A stretch of DNA of 64,000 bases from Debaryomyces hansenii CBS767 (GCF_000006445.2 NC_006049.2:1984001-2048000), one strand, 5' to 3'; positions 41,604 to 52,830 are shown, numbered from the stretch's first letter. Made by a program: numbers and translations. The notes: a model not told the origin generated them from the sequence alone.

Positions 41604-43247
41604 ATGCGCTACACCCCATCTCAAGTGTTGATAATGAGAGTGTTTTCCATTACAGCGTCGAGCAAGTGTTAACAGGATCAATGGCCATATATTTCTTTGT
41701 CTATAGAATATAAGACAAGGGTATACAGGTATCAACTAATTATCCCTTTAATTTCATTTGATTTATTGAAGGCTATAGTCATGTTAACATTTCCAGCAGC
41801 TGTTATATCTAATCCATCAGCCTATTTTAATGTGCCATTTTGTAGAGCGGCAGGTTTTTTATATCATTAGCAATGGAAGGGTCCGACTTCACAATTATAA
41901 TCATTGCTATACATACTGTAATATTAGTTTCCAAGCCAGATCTTAAAATCAAATGTGGTCTCAATTATGAACGAGGATTATATAGATACAGATATTTGGC
42001 ATACGCAATTACATTTTGTGTACCTTTATTATTGGCATCGTTAGCATTCACCCATAGTAAAGGCTATGTTCAATTAACAAACTTATGTTATTTACCAGCT
42101 AGTCCGATATGGATATATTTATCATCATGTTAAAAGTCAATACGAGGAACCTGGGGCGTCGACAGATCACTTCTATGGAATTAAAGTTAAAAATAAAACA
42201 ATTTTGTCTAAGATTTATAAGGCTATGGGTTTCATATTATTTACCAACTTTAGTTTGTGGGATAATTTGCTTAATGATGAAAATTCAGCTGTGGAAGAAT
42301 CAAATAATGCTCACTTTTCAGAATCAATGCTTTATAGTAAACAAGAAGGAGTCAGTATTTTACAAAGACCAATTCAGATTCGATTAAACGAAGAATCAAA
42401 GCACCAACTCAAAAGGCGTAGTCAAAAGATTGAAAGGAAAATGAAAGCTATATTCATTTATCCGGTGGCATATGTATTGATTTGGATAGGACCATTGATC
42501 GCTCACGGTATTGACTATAGACATGGTCTCAAAAACTCTCCAATTGTCTGGTTAAATATTAATGGTATAGCTTTGCAAGCATCCAGTTGCATTGTGGATG
42601 CTGTTATATTCTTATGGAAGGAGACGCCTTGGAATATTACAACTCGGAAGGTGGACAATTCACTGATAGAAGAAGTTGTTTGTCTGAATCATATCTTCCT
42701 TTATTCAGGCTTCCAGATTCAATGGAGATTAAAGAGCAAGCTTTCAATCACGACTCGGTAATAACAAGTGGTTTACCACTAAGGTCAATAAAAGAAGATT
42801 GCACTCCACATAAGCTTTCTTACATTTTACGAGAATCACAGACTTCAAGAGAATCCGCCCATGAGTCGATTGATGATGCCATATCAATTCAAGAGAAAAC
42901 TTTCATATAATAAACAAAATCAAGATTGAGATGATCACCAAATGATTGTCATGTTGATATAAATGCAGATATTACAAATGAAAGTAAAGTTTTCAACGGG
43001 CAATCGAGAGAAATGCTTATTTCTCCCAAAAATCAATAGAAACCCAAGATATTCAAGGGGCATTAATATAGGTAGTATAATCCACGACATTGCGGAAGGG
43101 GATAGAGATTTTTTCAATCATCTAAGACATAATACGAATAATCCTTATAATATATTTGGGGATATGGATTTCTTCGAGTTTTCACAACATGGATTCACGC
43201 AATTGCAGGGTAAAATCAAAAAAAAGTATCCTAATATTCACTCCTGA
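41604..43247 (+). pseudogene. Decayed Gpr1/Git3-type G-protein-coupled receptor
   Basis: Fragments in several frames reconstruct the order of a seven-helix Git3-family receptor: TM1 (MRVFSITASS...TGSMAIYFFVY, 41634-41713), TM2-3 (QLIIPLISFDLLKAIVML and FNVPFCRAAGF, to about 41860), MEGSDFTIIIIAIHT (41873) and TM4 to about 42118. Then come a long third loop and the conserved Git3 C-terminal block IERKMKAIFIYPVAYVLIWIGP (about 42430-42500), and SSCIVDAVIFLWKETPW. At least four frameshifts, a TAA near 41715 and a deletion across TM5 (near 42118) inactivate it. The frame at 42963-43247 (GSIIHDIAEGDRDFF) may be its cytoplasmic tail. Git3/Gpr1 receptors sense sugars or amino acids upstream of Gpa2. 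Confidence 0.85.
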
Positions 43248-43424
43248 TTCTGAAGCAGCTTACAGAATTTAGTATTTTAGTATATTATGTCAAATAAAAA
43301 TTAATTCAGAAGATAATTAGCTAACTGTGAATAGATTAATGTGTTTGAAATTGATTAAACACAGTCGGCAAGTAGTCGAAAATAAAATCAATATTTTGAA
43401 AGAAAACTAAGAAGGTTGGGTAGA

Positions 43425-45752
43425 TCATGTTAAAGCGAGGACAATGAACGTGAAAAACACTGAGAAGATGGATCTCTGCCTTGTTGAACTTGCGCTACCT
43501 TCATATACATTCACAGAAGGTGAGGCACTGTTCGAGCTAGCTGCTACAGAACTTGTGCTAGAACTGGTGCTTGAGTCTGAATTAGAGCCTGAGCCAGAAC
43601 CATTGCCTGAATCATTATTGTCAGAGCCTGAGCCAGAATCATTATCGCCAGAACCAGAGCCTGAAACATTATCGCCAGAGCCAGAGCCTGAAACATTATC
43701 GCCAGAGCCGGATCCAGATCCAGATCCATTATCGCCGGAGTCAGAGCCAGAATCATTATCGCCAGAGCCGGATCCAGAACCATTATCTCCAGAGCCTGAG
43801 CCAGAATCATTATCTCCAGAGCCGGATCCAGAACCAGAACCATTATCGCCAGAACCTGCACCAGAACCATTATCGCCAGAACCTGCACCAGAACCATTAT
43901 CGCCGGAGTCAGAGCCAGATCCAGATCCATTATCGCCGGAGCCAGAGCCAGAATCAGATCCATTATCGCCAGAGCCAGATCCAGAACCATTATCACCAGA
44001 ACCTGAACCAGTTGGTGCACTTGGACCTGAAGAAATATCTGAACCTGTTGGCGCACTTGGACCTGAAGAAATATCTGAACCTGTTGGCGCACTTGGACCT
44101 GAAGAAATATCTGAACCTGTTGGTGCACTTGGACCTGAAGAAATATCTGAACCTGTTGGCGCACTTGGACCTGAAGAAATATCTGAACCGGTTGGTGCAC
44201 TTGGGCCTGAAGAAATATCTGAACCGGTTGGTGCACTTGGACCTGAAGAAATATCTGAACCTGTTGGCGCACTTGGACCTGAAGAAATATCTGAACCGGT
44301 TGGTGCACTTGGGCCTGAAGAAATATCTGAACCGGTTGGTGCACTTGGACCTGAAGAAATATCTGAACCGGTTGGTGTACTTGGGCCTGAAGAAATATTT
44401 GAACCAGTTGGTGCACTTGGACCTGAAGAAATATCTGAACCGGTTGGTGCACTTGGACCTGAAGAAATATTTGAACCAGTTGGTGCACTTGGACCTGAAG
44501 AAATATCTGAACCGGTTGGTGCACTTGGACCTGAAGAAATATTTGAACCAGTTGGTGCACTTGGACCTGAAGAAATATCTGAACCGGTTGGTGCGCTTGG
44601 ACCTGAAGAAATATTTGAACCAGTTGGTGCACTTGGACCTGAAGAAATATCTGAACCGGTTGGTGCACTTGGACCTGAAGAAGTACCTGAACCGGTTGGT
44701 GCACTAGTTGGCTCGCTGTTTGTAGATGAAGATGGGGTGGTGGTGGAAGTTGGTGGATCTGGGAATGGCTTACAGGAACAATCACTTGGGGCAGAATTTG
44801 GAGGAGCATTTTCATACCAAATTTGACTTCCTAAGGTTCCAAGCACAGCGTTATCACTAAATTGATCAGTTGAATATCCTAATCCAATATCAAACTCGAC
44901 ATTTGTAAGACCAAGAAGAGTGACGCTCAAGATACCAGTATCGCTGTCATATGTGTATCTTGTGAAGGTAAGTTCGATTACAATCCTATTGCCATTTCCA
45001 AATCCAGCAACTTTAATACGAGGATTTGCCAATACACCACCAGTGAGCAACTGCAACCTCGATGATGATGAACTAAGATATATTGTCTGATCCGAATCAA
45101 TGGAAAATGCAGCATTGGCAACATTTGGAAGCAATTGTGCATTGGCGCCAGCTCCTACATTGATACAACCAGATCCATCAATTGAAGAAGTTTGAATATA
45201 TGACACTCCTTCCAAGCAAATTTGACCATTATTTTCAAGAGATAAAAGTCCACCTGAGCCCACAACTTGGGCTAGAGCGACCACTGAGGCCACACCTCCT
45301 GCTTGCTTGAAGTATATCAAACCGTCGTTTTGCCAATCATTAACAGAAGTAATAGTGAAAGGTGAAGCAACGTTTTCTGCGCTTCCGAACCACATATCAC
45401 CAGTATTTTTGAAGGCTCCAATACTGGCTAAATCGTAAGTGGATGCGACATTGGCGTCTAAGGCATTGAATGCCAATTCACCAGAATTGTTAATTGTTCC
45501 GCTCGCAAGTGCGACAGCTGCTGCTAGACCATTTGTACTTGTAACATAGAACCCACCACGGTTATCAAGATTGCCCCCTATAACAGTTGCTAAATTATTA
45601 ACGATTGAATAATAAACATCGGAGTTTATCGTAAGATCCCCGATTTGAAGATCAACTGGAGAGATTTGTACTGTGTTTTCAGTAATCGTTTGCGCAAATG
45701 CACTAGTTGCAAATACTATACTAGCTAATATAGAATTAGACTTGAATAACAT
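43425..45752 (-). CDS. HYR/IFF-type GPI-anchored cell-wall adhesin
   Basis: A 775-residue secreted surface protein. It has a signal peptide ([20 protein letters not shown]). The N-terminal hyphally regulated cell-wall protein domain (about 25-330) ends in WYENAPPN...CSCKPF. About 19-20 copies of a 12-residue [12 protein letters not shown] repeat follow, then a Gly/Ser/Asp/Asn-rich region and a hydrophobic GPI signal ([16 protein letters not shown]). The repeat region has no stops in other frames, which creates long antisense open frames that are not genes. In Candida this family acts in adhesion and surface masking. A truncated 3' copy lies at 54308. Confidence 0.92.
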   Translation of the reverse strand: MLFKSNSILASIVFATSAFAQTITENTVQISPVDLQIGDLTINSDVYYSIVNNLATVIGGNLDNRGGFYVTSTNGLAAAVALASGTINNSGELAFNALDANVASTYDLASIGAFKNTGDMWFGSAENVASPFTITSVNDWQNDGLIYFKQAGGVASVVALAQVVGSGGLLSLENNGQICLEGVSYIQTSSIDGSGCINVGAGANAQLLPNVANAAFSIDSDQTIYLSSSSSRLQLLTGGVLANPRIKVAGFGNGNRIVIELTFTRYTYDSDTGILSVTLLGLTNVEFDIGLGYSTDQFSDNAVLGTLGSQIWYENAPPNSAPSDCSCKPFPDPPTSTTTPSSSTNSEPTSAPTGSGTSSGPSAPTGSDISSGPSAPTGSNISSGPSAPTGSDISSGPSAPTGSNISSGPSAPTGSDISSGPSAPTGSNISSGPSAPTGSDISSGPSAPTGSNISSGPSTPTGSDISSGPSAPTGSDISSGPSAPTGSDISSGPSAPTGSDISSGPSAPTGSDISSGPSAPTGSDISSGPSAPTGSDISSGPSAPTGSDISSGPSAPTGSDISSGPSAPTGSDISSGPSAPTGSGSGDNGSGSGSGDNGSDSGSGSGDNGSGSGSDSGDNGSGAGSGDNGSGAGSGDNGSGSGSGSGDNDSGSGSGDNGSGSGSGDNDSGSDSGDNGSGSGSGSGDNVSGSGSGDNVSGSGSGDNDSGSGSDNNDSGNGSGSGSNSDSSTSSSTSSVAASSNSASPSVNVYEGSASSTRQRSIFSVFFTFIVLALT
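44012..44700. repeat. 36-bp tandem repeat array in adhesin gene
   Basis: About 19 units of a 36-bp motif (one 12-residue [13 protein letters not shown] unit each). In the part encoding the N-terminal repeats (about 44380-44680), units alternate between GSD and GSN forms, giving a 72-bp higher-order period. The rest is more uniform. Confidence 0.9.
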
Positions 45753-47046
45753 TGTAATGGAAAAGTTTTCTAATCTTGCTATCGAAAAAATTTAATAACA
45801 AATTCAGGTTGTCCTCCCCTTTAAATAGACTGGATAGGATGAACAGACCAGTACAAATTGATGTTAATCCTTTTAAAAATTAGGCATGTTTAGCGCATAT
45901 CGAGATTAGGTCGGAAACTGCCTGATGAAGAATAATGCTATTGTTCTGCAGGCATAATGCAGATTCATTTTAATAATTATGCGCGGTGTAATTATTGGAT
46001 TTGATTGTATGTGGAGTTCAGATCTGCATAAACCGATGTTGTTGAAGCCACATTGATGATTTTTGATGGGCATCAACACGAAACCTTGTGTATTCATTAT
46101 TTATAGTGGACTGTAATGATTTCTTATTTTATAATTCAAGCCTACAAGCGTTGTAGATTCGTAATTATTTGAATACTAAATTTCTCTGAATTTTGATAAA
46201 TATGTACAAATCATTACATAATAGTAGTTTATGCCGGAGTGTAAATGTACTCTCCTATATAATGACAGTGATATCCAACAATTTGAATCCATTTGCAGTA
46301 TCTTTGTTGTTCATTTAACATAATAGAAGTTTGCATTGGGTTCAGACTATGAGTCACGTTTATCATATCCTTCATATTGAACAATCAAACACGCGCAATA
46401 TACAATTCACTTGATAATAAGGACTACATCGCATCGCATTGTGGAGAATCGCGCGATCACATAAAACTGGCACAATGATGCAAACATAACGTAAAAAGTA
46501 ATCAAGACAAGATTATCCCTGGCAGAATTTATATACCCCTAAGTAAATATTCTGCAACTGTATTAGGTATATGTCTTTACACATCGGGATTTAAAATTAT
46601 GCGGTCAACAATTTTTATATTCAAATCATTTCTATTGTAAGTTCTATGCAGCGGCTAATGTTGTAGTTTAGTAAAGAACCCGTACCCGATATAGTTTTTG
46701 ATGGGTAAGGGTTAAAATACATAAATCAGCCAAGTGATCGAACCAAAGAATTCTTACAAATTCCAACGACAATGTCAACAAAGCAACAAAATAACATTGC
46801 CCACATTACTTATCCCATAATATAGACTTCATCTCGGCTAAATTTTGGCTTCGAGTAATATACGCAAATTTTAGGCTTTTACCAAATAATGTTTTAAAGC
46901 TTATACTTATCAATTACGGAATTTGCTGAAATAGAGTTAATTCACTTCACCTAACTATTAATCATAGATAAGTTTATCAAGATTTGAGCGGACTGATGAG
47001 TGAAATTTAGTCATTTGCTGTATTATAACTAGGGTAACCCTAAAAT
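45753..47046. other. Adhesin upstream region without a gene
   Basis: No gene is supported over 1.3 kb. It contains an 11-bp inverted repeat with one mismatch, AACCCGTACCC/GGGTAAGGGTT, at 46677-46687 and 46703-46713. The first 300 bp are the adhesin promoter on the minus strand. Confidence 0.45.
46677..46713. repeat. Hairpin-forming inverted repeat
   Basis: Arms AACCCGTACCC and GGGTAAGGGTT (10 of 11 paired) around a 15-base loop, between genes. Function unknown. Confidence 0.5.
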
Positions 47047-47322
47047 CTATCTTTTTTCTGTCTGGAATGGGAGGGACAGAGTCAATTCAACTTTTGAGAA
47101 TACTTCGTACATCATTCTCGCCATATTTGAATAGTAAATAAGATCTGTAATTATGGAATAGAACCGAAAACCTTTTTCAGAATAAACATTTGGATCGTAA
47201 TTGTCGGCAATAAAGATTCCTAACCTAAGCTTATCGACTAGTACGCTTTGAAGCTGTAATAGATCTTTGTTTAAGGTATACTGCCGTACATGGATATCAG
47301 ATAAATTCACCACCATGGCCAT
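47047..47322 (-). CDS. Hypothetical 91-residue protein
   Basis: MAMVVNLSDIHVRQYTLNKDLLQLQ opens an uninterrupted frame with plausible protein composition: amphipathic LLQLQSVLVDKLRLGIF, then aromatic-rich YYSNMARMMYEVFS. There is a TATA-like TATATAAA about 65 bp upstream. I recognise no family. It could be a real small gene or a surviving exon-sized piece of a dead gene, since the region around it is degenerate. Confidence 0.35.
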   Translation of the reverse strand: MAMVVNLSDIHVRQYTLNKDLLQLQSVLVDKLRLGIFIADNYDPNVYSEKGFRFYSIITDLIYYSNMARMMYEVFSKVELTLSLPFQTEKR

Positions 47323-48448
47323 ATAGAGCGTTAATGCATTTTTTTCAGTAAAGTAAACTTAGTAAAAATAAGAAAGTTATTGGTATATATAAAGGACCTA
47401 CTCTTCTTTCCTTTTAAAATCTTGTAAATAGTTGTATCTTCTCCATTTGCTATATTCCATTTTGAAAATCCAAAGGCACGACTTTTTATCTTCTATACTT
47501 TACATCTCTTCTAATGTTTAGGAAAAAGGGTTTTCTTAATGATGTTGTAATTTGTGAAGCAAGACAGCTGTATAGCTTTGAATAAAATGTTGACGTAAAG
47601 CACAATAGTAGCTTTCTGAAGTTTTCGGTATTTCTTTTGCAAAAATGTCCTATGTAAGGACTATGCTTCCCGAAGAATGCTTCTCACAAAACATCAGATA
47701 TTGAAAAAAAATACCTTGTTTTATATTGTATTTTTATAATTTAATTAAATGTCTATTCAAGATAAAATAAAAATTTCATTTTCCATATATATATTATAAA
47801 AGTTCTACCACATTTGTCTCAAATAATAGTATCAAAATAATCCACGATTTTATTTAAGTATACGTTCAAAAAATCATTCTATGATAACTATAAATCATGC
47901 GAATTATGTAGCATCTAGTATTTGAAACATTAATGGCTAAACATCTCCCTAAAACCTTCGGCGATAGTTACATAAACGTTTGGTCAATCATGAAATGGTT
48001 TGTATAAAAACTTCTCAATAGCGACATGCTAAAGAAAACTGACTTCGTGGGAAAGAGTACCGATTTGTTCAACAAAAAATTTCGACAAGATCTCCATCTT
48101 TAAGATACTTTGATCTACCGCTCCAACACCTTTGGAGTACCAGTCATTATTACAGTTTCTTGTCCAAGGTAGTGCCTTGTTGTTTATTTCCCTAGTTCAT
48201 AAAATCGTTTTTATTCTCTATTCGTTCAACAATGTCGTACAATGTTTCCTGCATAATGATATGCATTTGAGAAAACTCCACCAATAACAATGAATCATTT
48301 TCAACTTAATTATGTGGTCTCTACGGATTGTTGAATACCTCAAAACAAAACAAAGAAATCGACGTTGATGTATAGAATTTTTTTATATAGGTGGTCCCTA
48401 GTTTTTTGACTTTTAGTTGCAGCTGGGGATCTTCATCATAGACAAAGA
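47323..48448. other. Degenerate region with a gene remnant
   Basis: On the minus strand at about 47940-48185 a 55-codon stretch has protein-like composition (NNDWYSKGVGAVDQS, MEILSKFFVEQIGTL). It is followed in the same frame by stops and further protein-like text (NVYVTIAEGFREMF). This is a decayed gene of unknown family. The right end is the YHB1 copy 2 promoter with TATATAG at 48384-48390. Confidence 0.4.
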
Positions 48449-49654
48449 ATGGCAATCAATACTCCAGTAATTTACAAGATTAGAGAATTAACTCCGCGCG
48501 AAAAGAAATTGATCAAAGCATCGATTCCAATACTCGACGAGGATGTATTAACTTCCAAGTTTTACAATCATATGCTCACTGATTTTCCAGAAGTGAGACC
48601 TTTTTTCAATGAAACCCATCAAAAGACGATGAAACAACCCAGAATTTTGGCGTTTGGTTTATTGCATTACGTTAAGAATATTGATGACCTAGCTCCACTT
48701 ACAACATTTGTAAATCAAATAGTTGTTAAGCATGTAGGTTTACAAGTTAAACCGGACCATTATCCTATTGTTGGACAATGTATTTTGGATACGATGAAGA
48801 CTTTATTAGGTGACAGAATTGCGACAGAAGAATTTTTAACTGCTTGGGCAACTGCGTATGGCAACTTAGCTCAAACCTTGATCAACGCGGAAGCTGATAA
48901 ATATAAGTCAAATGAATGGGATGGTTTCCGTGATTTCAATATTTCACGTATTGTGAACGAATCTAAAAACGTTAAGTCCGTTTATTTCAAACCTGTTGAT
49001 GGCGGAAAAATTGCTATTCCAAAGAGAGGACAATATGTTTGTATAAGATTCAAATTACCAGACTCAGAAACGGAGAAGGGTAGGGAATATTCTCTTTCGC
49101 AATATCCAAGTTCTGATGAATATCGTATTTCTGTTCGTTTAGTCGAAGATGGTCAGATTTCTCCATTTATACATAACGGATTACAAGTTGGTTCTACTAT
49201 CCGTGTTACTCCCCCAGCAGGTCAATTTGTATATCGCGAAGCTAACTCTGATAAATCGGTTGTTTTATTTGTAGGAGGTATTGGAATTACTGGATTAGTT
49301 TCAATCACTGAAAAGGCTTTAGAAAGTGGTCGTCAGGTGTACATGCTCAATTCTAATAGACAAGTTGAAACCAGACCTTTTGCTAAGTGGTTGCAAGGCT
49401 TAAAGGAAAAATATGGAGATAAATTCAAGCTAATTGAGTTTACCTCGAATGAATCTGATTCGGGTCTTCATGCTATCGACAAGTTGGAATCTCGTAGATT
49501 AGCTGCTCAAGATTTTGACTTTGTTAAACCAAACTTCGATTATTACATGTTAGGTCCTAACCCATATATGAAATTTGTTAAAGGAGAGTTGTTGAATAGA
49601 GGCATTGAAGAATCGGCAATCACTTCTGAGTTTTATGGTCCTATGGAAGTATAA
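48449..49654 (+). CDS. YHB1: Flavohaemoglobin (nitric oxide dioxygenase), copy 2
   Basis: A 401-residue paralogue of the flavohaemoglobin at 21977. Globin proximal His95 (KHVGLQV), the FAD motif REYSLSQYPS and the C-terminal GPMEV are kept. It lacks two residues in the first globin helix region (PILDED against PILEESGD). In the NAD-binding motif VGGIGIT-G-LVS it has Gly282 where flavohaemoglobins and the wider ferredoxin reductase family have Pro. From about 49296 to 49585 the DNA is almost identical to copy 1, whereas the first two thirds are visibly diverged. Probably functional, but NADH handling may differ. Confidence 0.9.
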   Translation: MAINTPVIYKIRELTPREKKLIKASIPILDEDVLTSKFYNHMLTDFPEVRPFFNETHQKTMKQPRILAFGLLHYVKNIDDLAPLTTFVNQIVVKHVGLQVKPDHYPIVGQCILDTMKTLLGDRIATEEFLTAWATAYGNLAQTLINAEADKYKSNEWDGFRDFNISRIVNESKNVKSVYFKPVDGGKIAIPKRGQYVCIRFKLPDSETEKGREYSLSQYPSSDEYRISVRLVEDGQISPFIHNGLQVGSTIRVTPPAGQFVYREANSDKSVVLFVGGIGITGLVSITEKALESGRQVYMLNSNRQVETRPFAKWLQGLKEKYGDKFKLIEFTSNESDSGLHAIDKLESRRLAAQDFDFVKPNFDYYMLGPNPYMKFVKGELLNRGIEESAITSEFYGPMEV

Positions 49655-50167
49655 GGAATTCAGATATTATGGGAAATTCATTATTTGTAATAAGTATGTT
49701 TTGTTAGATTATGATTGAATGGTATTAAAAATGTGATATATTGTTAATCTACTATACCCTGCAATTGGGTGGAAGCGTGACATAACTTCCAATTTGTTGT
49801 TGATGTGTCGCACGCTACGTTTTACAGGATACGCTATGTGGGATCGTCATGCTATTTAGTCAATAACTATATAACGTATAGTAGTCCCCTTGGAATTCAG
49901 CATATCAAAATTGTTCATAAAATATCTGTCTTCTTCCATCCTTCACATCAACGTTATCACCTGGATATTACTAAGCTCGTTGATCTTGGTAATACCAAAA
50001 CTTTTTCGTGATGTTCGCATATCAGAACCCACACAAAATGCAATTATTTCCTAGATGAAACTAGAAACAAGTATGTCTTTTATGCTGACTTTAATTAATT
50101 CGTTATAAATTGAGGAGGTCCCACAAGAAAGAATAATGATGTTTTTGCTCGCATCAATGTAATCACG
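49655..50167. other. Intergenic region with a short dispersed repeat
   Basis: No gene is supported. CCTGCAATTGGGTGGAAGC at about 49758 recurs at about 51551 in the same orientation, on the other side of the kinase remnant. Confidence 0.4.
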
Positions 50168-51366
50168 ATGAATAACAGCACTTTTTCTAATAGTATTAGG
50201 AGATATATTTTGGAAGGAGGCGGTGAAGACAAGGACATGGATATTGATGTTGATCCTGATATTGATCTATTAGTGGTAATTTGACGGTCATCCGGATGAA
50301 TGGAAAAAATTATTCATCTTCTTTTGTGTTATGCCATTTACCGAATATGAATTTGAAGGATCTGATGGGAACTTGCTAAACCCTGATACTGATACTCTTC
50401 GTAAGATTAGTCTGAGTCAAGCAACTGACAACGCTCTAATTTGGACTTCTTCGGTTATAGAGTTTGAATCATTCAATGAGAAGATTCCGGAAAGCAGATT
50501 CGAAGCTAATTTGCAATGTATTTTGAGAACTGACCTATACTCTAATACTTTTATCAAAGATTAATGAAAAAATTTAATAAAGAAATTGCTTGGAGTTTGT
50601 TTTATGCAAAACTACAAATTTGTGAAGGATATTTTATTGACTGATGAAGATACATATAAAATTAACTTCATGGACTATTTGCTCAGCCCGGTATGTGAGT
50701 ACGTGGCATCATTGTTATATTCTGAAATTGAAGTAAAGTGAAGAGGAAGAATGTAACGGACTTTTTAGGAGCGTCAATGATCACTATCAACTTATTGTGA
50801 AGGTCTTTGATCCCATTAAAGCGAAAAGAGAATATAGGGATTACCGAGATAAACAGACTGATATTTTGGCGCATGTCGCAGACGTACCTGTGCGAGAAAC
50901 TTGCATACGAAAAATTGTCAAATAACTTCTTATTCAATAGCGTTTATATTGACCGGAAATTCGCCTTTGGAACTTTCAATATCGGTAAGCATTATCATGC
51001 ATTGGGTCCATTTCTCATACAAAAATATATAGACCAAGGGAAAGAAAATATACGGAGCAAGGAAAAGAAAAATATGATCGATTGCCCAAAGATAAAGCGA
51101 CGTACGAAAAGTCCGAAGAGTAATTGGAAACAATTCACAGTGTCGGAATAATACATGTAGATATTTGTGAACGGAATATTCTTTATTCAGAGAGAAAGAT
51201 ATATTTTATTGATTTTGGATAATCTGATTATTTTCATGATAAGAAGGGTTCGCGACCAGTTAGTGCTAATGCTGAGAGAAGAAAAAGCGAACACAGAGAA
51301 TTGTGTGGATTGTTTAATCAGTTAATTCCCGAAAGGTATGAAGATTCGAAGAATGAGAGAAACTAG
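50168..51366 (+). pseudogene. Decayed protein-kinase-like gene, copy 1
   Basis: Pieces in different frames keep kinase landmarks. FAFGTFNIGKHYHALGPFLIQKYID (about 50960-51035) resembles the beta4-beta5 hinge. IHVDICERNILYSERKIYFIDFG (about 51145-51220) holds a catalytic loop with HVD in place of HRD, and the DFG metal motif. A tail with REL-GLFNQLIPERY follows. In-frame stops interrupt before (GAG TAA) and after (GGA TAA) the loop, and earlier parts are frameshifted. Related pieces lie at 60046-62440. The full-length family combines an unknown N-terminal domain with a kinase fold. Confidence 0.72.
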
Positions 51367-52088
51367 TTATATAATCATTGTATAGCGAGTAGTAGAAAGC
51401 AGAAACCATGCCAGTCGCTTATCCTCATCACACTCCTCCTCATCCTGTGCTTGCCGGCACATTCTACAGAGATCGCTTATCGGTGGTGGGGCACTTCCAA
51501 GGAGTATCGAGGAGTGTACTTTCTTGGCCCCACGTTTTGTTATAACTATTATCGCCTGCAATTGGGTGGAAGCTCGACAAGCCCATGATATCATGGCTCC
51601 CTCTGAATCAAAACAAATAATCAAATGTCTTCGTGCCACATTTCCAACCTTCAAAAGTAAATATGTATTCGATTCGATCTACAACATTACTAAAAAATGT
51701 AAACATTTACATTATCAACTACTCTGTATGCATCTCGCATATGCCAGTGGCTAGAGAGACGAAGTATATGTATTCACCTATTGTACGATAGAATAAAACA
51801 AAGAAATACTAATCGTTGCCCCTTACACACCCTCTCGGGATTTTCGAACCGATAATATGGTGCTAATTGATAATGTTTGAGTTATGCGGTTGTAACAAGG
51901 AAGGGTTACTAATAAATAGGGTAAAAAGCCTATTGGTTTGACCCGCTAAGTGGTCAACTATCCACATTCGAAAATTTCATACCTGAACAAGAATATTTCA
52001 ATCGTTTTCTTTTAATATAAAAACTTTATGTATGGAGTTGTTTCTTTTTACCCTTGCAGGAGATAGCTTGATAGTTATTGATCAAGTG
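51367..52088. other. Gene-poor region with repeat fragments
   Basis: No gene is supported. The short repeat CCTGCAATTGGGTGGAAGC (about 51551) is followed by GATATCATGGC...AATCAAAACAAATA (about 51589-51620). The latter resembles the tandem units at 58938 and 59078. This suggests worn copies of one dispersed element. Confidence 0.4.
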
Positions 52089-52561
52089 TTATATATCCTC
52101 AATTAGCTCCCCAAGTCAATTTTGCTCCTGTATATTAATATCTAGGCACCTCAAATCCCTAGATATATCGTCTGTCATGGTCGATATTTCTTTACCGAAA
52201 AGGTTGAAATATATTTAATCTCTTTTCTGGAATACATGTCCATATTGATAACATCTGATCGTGCAAATCGCAGTATAGCCGCGGCGTGTCGCCTTAGCTC
52301 GCTTCTCTTGGCCAACGCTGATGTCATTGATTCTGTACACTTACTAAACTTGAACATTGACTGAGAATTGGTTAAATTGATATTTGAGACTAGTTTCTTC
52401 AATTTTTCTGACATCTGCAAGTATAGCTCGATCAACTCTTCTGGGTCTTCTGACGGAACATCTCCTTCCTGAACCTTGCAATTATTCAGTATTCGACTCT
52501 CTAACTGTTGCAAATTTGTCTCGTAATCTTTTCGTAATCTTAATGCTTCTACAAGCTTCAT
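52089..52561 (-). pseudogene. Bacterial-type DIP1984-family (DUF6847) gene, frameshifted
   Basis: The first 118 codons read MKLVEALRLRKDYETNLQQL...VQEGDVPSEDPEELI...NINLTNSQS and SRKEIKYISTF. This is the pattern of the DIP1984/septicolysin-like family, which is essentially bacterial. Function in bacteria is unknown; proteins are about 150 residues, helical and without signal peptide. In frame it stops early at 52175. A one-base loss near 52195 would explain this, since the next frame continues with family-like text (DDISRDL, LDINIQEQN) to TGA 52116 at the position of a usual Trp, then a TAA at 52089. So it is recently broken, total span 157 codons. Confidence 0.75.
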
Positions 52562-52830
52562 TTCTTATTGTTTTAATAATCTAATTGTAAATTGCATGAA
52601 GATAAGGTTCATTATATATGCCTTCATTTTCAATTAATCATTTATCTTACTAGGAAGGAAGATGTCATGAAATATAGCAAATAGGAGTCATCTAATAAAT
52701 CTATAACATTTGGCAGTATGATATGGGTCAATAGATTGGGGATTGGCAAGACATGAGCCAGCAGAAGATGTTAAGTGGGCGTGTACTCGTCAAATTCACT
52801 CTCAAATCTTAAGCTACGTTGGGGCTGATG
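52562..52830. other. Upstream of the DIP1984-like pseudogene
   Basis: About 270 bp with no gene. A TATA-like ATTATATATG lies about 45-55 bp before the minus-strand ATG. Confidence 0.35.

Noticed and set aside
43444..44826. 460-codon and other long open frames overlapping the adhesin repeats
   Set aside because: The 36-bp period is a multiple of three and has no stops in several frames, so they are by-products of the repeat. They lack signal or domain features.
50683..51133. Minus-strand open frames across the kinase remnant
   Set aside because: They are antisense shadows of the plus-strand kinase-like text, which carries the recognisable motifs.
51820..51870. tRNA-like B-box (GGTTCGAAAATCC on the minus strand)
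   Set aside because: No consistent T-stem, no A-box at proper distance and no acceptor stem; not a tRNA.
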